Positions 4,352 through 5,309 of a DNA stretch of 5,309 nt are shown in pieces (positions within the stretch are counted from its first letter, which is position 1; each line of letters starts with the position of its first letter). This stretch comes from Halococcaceae archaeon (GTDB lineage Archaea; Halobacteriota; Halobacteria; Halobacteriales; Halalkalicoccaceae): assembly GCA_007129135.1 (NCBI GenBank), contig SKWB01000009.1, forward strand, positions 1 to 5,309, in the 5' to 3' direction. The notes below the pieces were generated by a model that had not been told where the DNA came from, did not search any database, and saw only the letters and a list, made by a program, of their open reading frames with translations. The translations under genes were made by a program, and so were the position numbers.

Positions 4352-5309
4352 ATGAAACAGGACGATCCCGACAGAGACCCGCTTCCGCTCCCGGACGACC
4401 CGGAGTGGGAACCCCGGATGCGGTCGCTCTTAGCGGAGACGGAGTACGACACCGAGTTGGGCCTCGACCTCGCACGCGACGCCCAGCGGCTCGTCGCCGG
4501 CGAGCTGACCGAAGCCGAGTTTCACGAGCGACACCACGAGGCCGTCCTCGAGGAGTTCGGCGAGGACGAGCGTCCGACTACCGAAGCCGTCGAAGACGAC
4601 ACCGAGGGAGCTCTCGGCTCGTTCGTCTCGTCGATGGAGCGGCTCGCCGACGGCGACGCGGAACTCGACCGGCGGGAGATGCTGAAGAAGTCCGGAGCGG
4701 TCGCCGGCGCGGCGTCGCTCGGGGTCTGGGCGAGCGCGAGCGGGTCCGCCACGGGCGGCGACGGCGCCGACGACGCGGGTGCGAGCGGCGGCGAGGACGA
4801 CGGAGCAGTCCAGTGGGGGATGGTGATCGATCTGGAGAAGTGCGACGGCTGTCTCGCCTGCGTCACCGGCTGTCACCAGGAGAACGACACCGGCCCTGGC
4901 GAGAACTGGATGTACGTCTTCACCTACGAGGACGAGGGCCAGGCCGGCGAGAACTTCCTCGTGCGCACCTGTCAGATGTGCTCGAACGCCCCCTGCGAGA
5001 AGGTCTGTCCGACGACGGCCAGACACACCAGAAGCGAGGACGGCCTCGTGCTCACCGACTACGACGTCTGTATCGGCTGTCGCTACTGCCAGGTCGCCTG
5101 TCCATACGGTGTGAACTACTTCCAGTGGGGCGAGCCCGAGACGCCACAGGAGGAGCTCGATCCCGAGCACGTCTACGACGGGCGGGACCGCTGGGTCGAC
5201 AGCCGGCCGCCGAAGGGCGTGATGGGCAAGTGTACGATGTGTCCCTCCCGCCAGGACGGCGCGATGGGCGAGGAGATGGTCGGGACGACCGCCTGCGAGG
5301 ACGCCTGCA
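4352..5309 (+). CDS. PsrB/DmsB/NrfC-type Fe-S subunit with Tat signal and N-terminal extra domain, 3'-truncated
   Basis: The frame is open from ATG 4352 to the right edge, with 319 complete codons. Four cysteine groups follow the pattern of four-cluster respiratory ferredoxin subunits: C164-C167-C170-C174, C207-C210-C215-C219P, C240-C243-C246-C250P, and C294-C297 with C315-C319. Such subunits carry electrons between a membrane anchor and the catalytic molybdopterin subunit of DMSO, polysulfide, tetrathionate or nitrite reductase-type enzymes. A twin-arginine motif, DRREMLKKSG (106-115), and an Ala-rich hydrophobic stretch predict export as a folded protein, alone or with its partner. Unusually, about 105 acidic residues precede the motif, including a helical block around 25-70 (YDTELGLDLARDAQ, ELTEAEFHERHHEAVLEEF). 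An ATG at 4634 would give an ordinary signal peptide, but the upstream part reads as true haloarchaeal coding sequence behind a good ribosome binding site. A Gly/Asp/Ala linker (131-152) joins signal and ferredoxin region. Class is firm; the enzyme's substrate is unknown. Confidence -1.
   Translation, partial: MKQDDPDRDPLPLPDDPEWEPRMRSLLAETEYDTELGLDLARDAQRLVAGELTEAEFHERHHEAVLEEFGEDERPTTEAVEDDTEGALGSFVSSMERLADGDAELDRREMLKKSGAVAGAASLGVWASASGSATGGDGADDAGASGGEDDGAVQWGMVIDLEKCDGCLACVTGCHQENDTGPGENWMYVFTYEDEGQAGENFLVRTCQMCSNAPCEKVCPTTARHTRSEDGLVLTDYDVCIGCRYCQVACPYGVNYFQWGEPETPQEELDPEHVYDGRDRWVDSRPPKGVMGKCTMCPSRQDGAMGEEMVGTTACEDAC

Noticed and set aside
4634..4636. ATG 4634 as start of the Fe-S subunit, giving a normal-length Tat signal
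   Set aside because: No ribosome binding site lies before it, whereas GAGGTGA precedes ATG 4352 and residues 1-94 look like genuine acidic haloarchaeal protein. It is kept as the main alternative.
4430..5170. A 246-residue minus-strand open frame
   Set aside because: It is antisense to the Fe-S subunit, whose cysteine motifs are unmistakable. The long antisense frame is a by-product of codon bias.

Overview
The window looks like chromosomal DNA of a halophilic archaeon (class Halobacteria). It is very GC-rich with strong G/C bias at third codon positions. The predicted proteins are markedly acidic. Several genes have a TATA-like box about 26-32 bp before the start codon and no Shine-Dalgarno sequence, as in leaderless or near-leaderless haloarchaeal transcripts. 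Two exported proteins carry twin-arginine signals, and one has a lipobox. The genus cannot be told from the sequence.

Layout, left to right: (1) the 3' part of a TorD/DmsD-family molybdoenzyme chaperone (+, cut by the left edge); (2) a convergent cyclodeaminase/cyclohydrolase-family folate enzyme (-, 910-1497); (3) a 432-bp divergent intergenic region with the promoters of genes 2 and 4; (4) a winged-helix regulator with a FilR1-like C-terminal half (+, 1930-2736); (5) a 197-bp convergent intergenic region with two stem-loop candidates; (6) a Bat/HTH_10-type regulator (-, 2934-3596); (7) a Tat-exported, lipid-anchored cupredoxin (-, 3672-4190); (8) a divergent control region of about 160 bp; (9) the 5' part of a PsrB/DmsB/NrfC-type multi-cluster iron-sulfur subunit with a Tat signal (+, from 4352, cut by the right edge).

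The chaperone, blue-copper protein, Bat-type regulator and Fe-S subunit together suggest the edge of an anaerobic-respiration locus: a molybdopterin (DMSO-reductase superfamily) oxidoreductase whose Fe-S subunit begins at the right edge and whose catalytic and membrane subunits probably lie beyond it. The substrate cannot be deduced. Whether the left-edge chaperone serves the right-edge enzyme or another one is open, because a folate enzyme and an unrelated regulator lie between them.

The most notable signal is non-coding. The same perfect 12-bp palindrome, CGAACATGTTCG, occurs twice in 5.3 kb, both times intergenic: in front of the Bat-type regulator (3634-3645) and in the divergent region between cupredoxin and Fe-S gene (4256-4267). 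The second copy is the exact centre of a larger 36-bp dyad and is bracketed by a 15-bp direct repeat. This is a good candidate operator linking the regulator to itself and to the two redox genes. Other oddities are a Gln where the cupredoxin's axial Met is expected, and a domain of about 105 residues before the Tat motif of the Fe-S protein.
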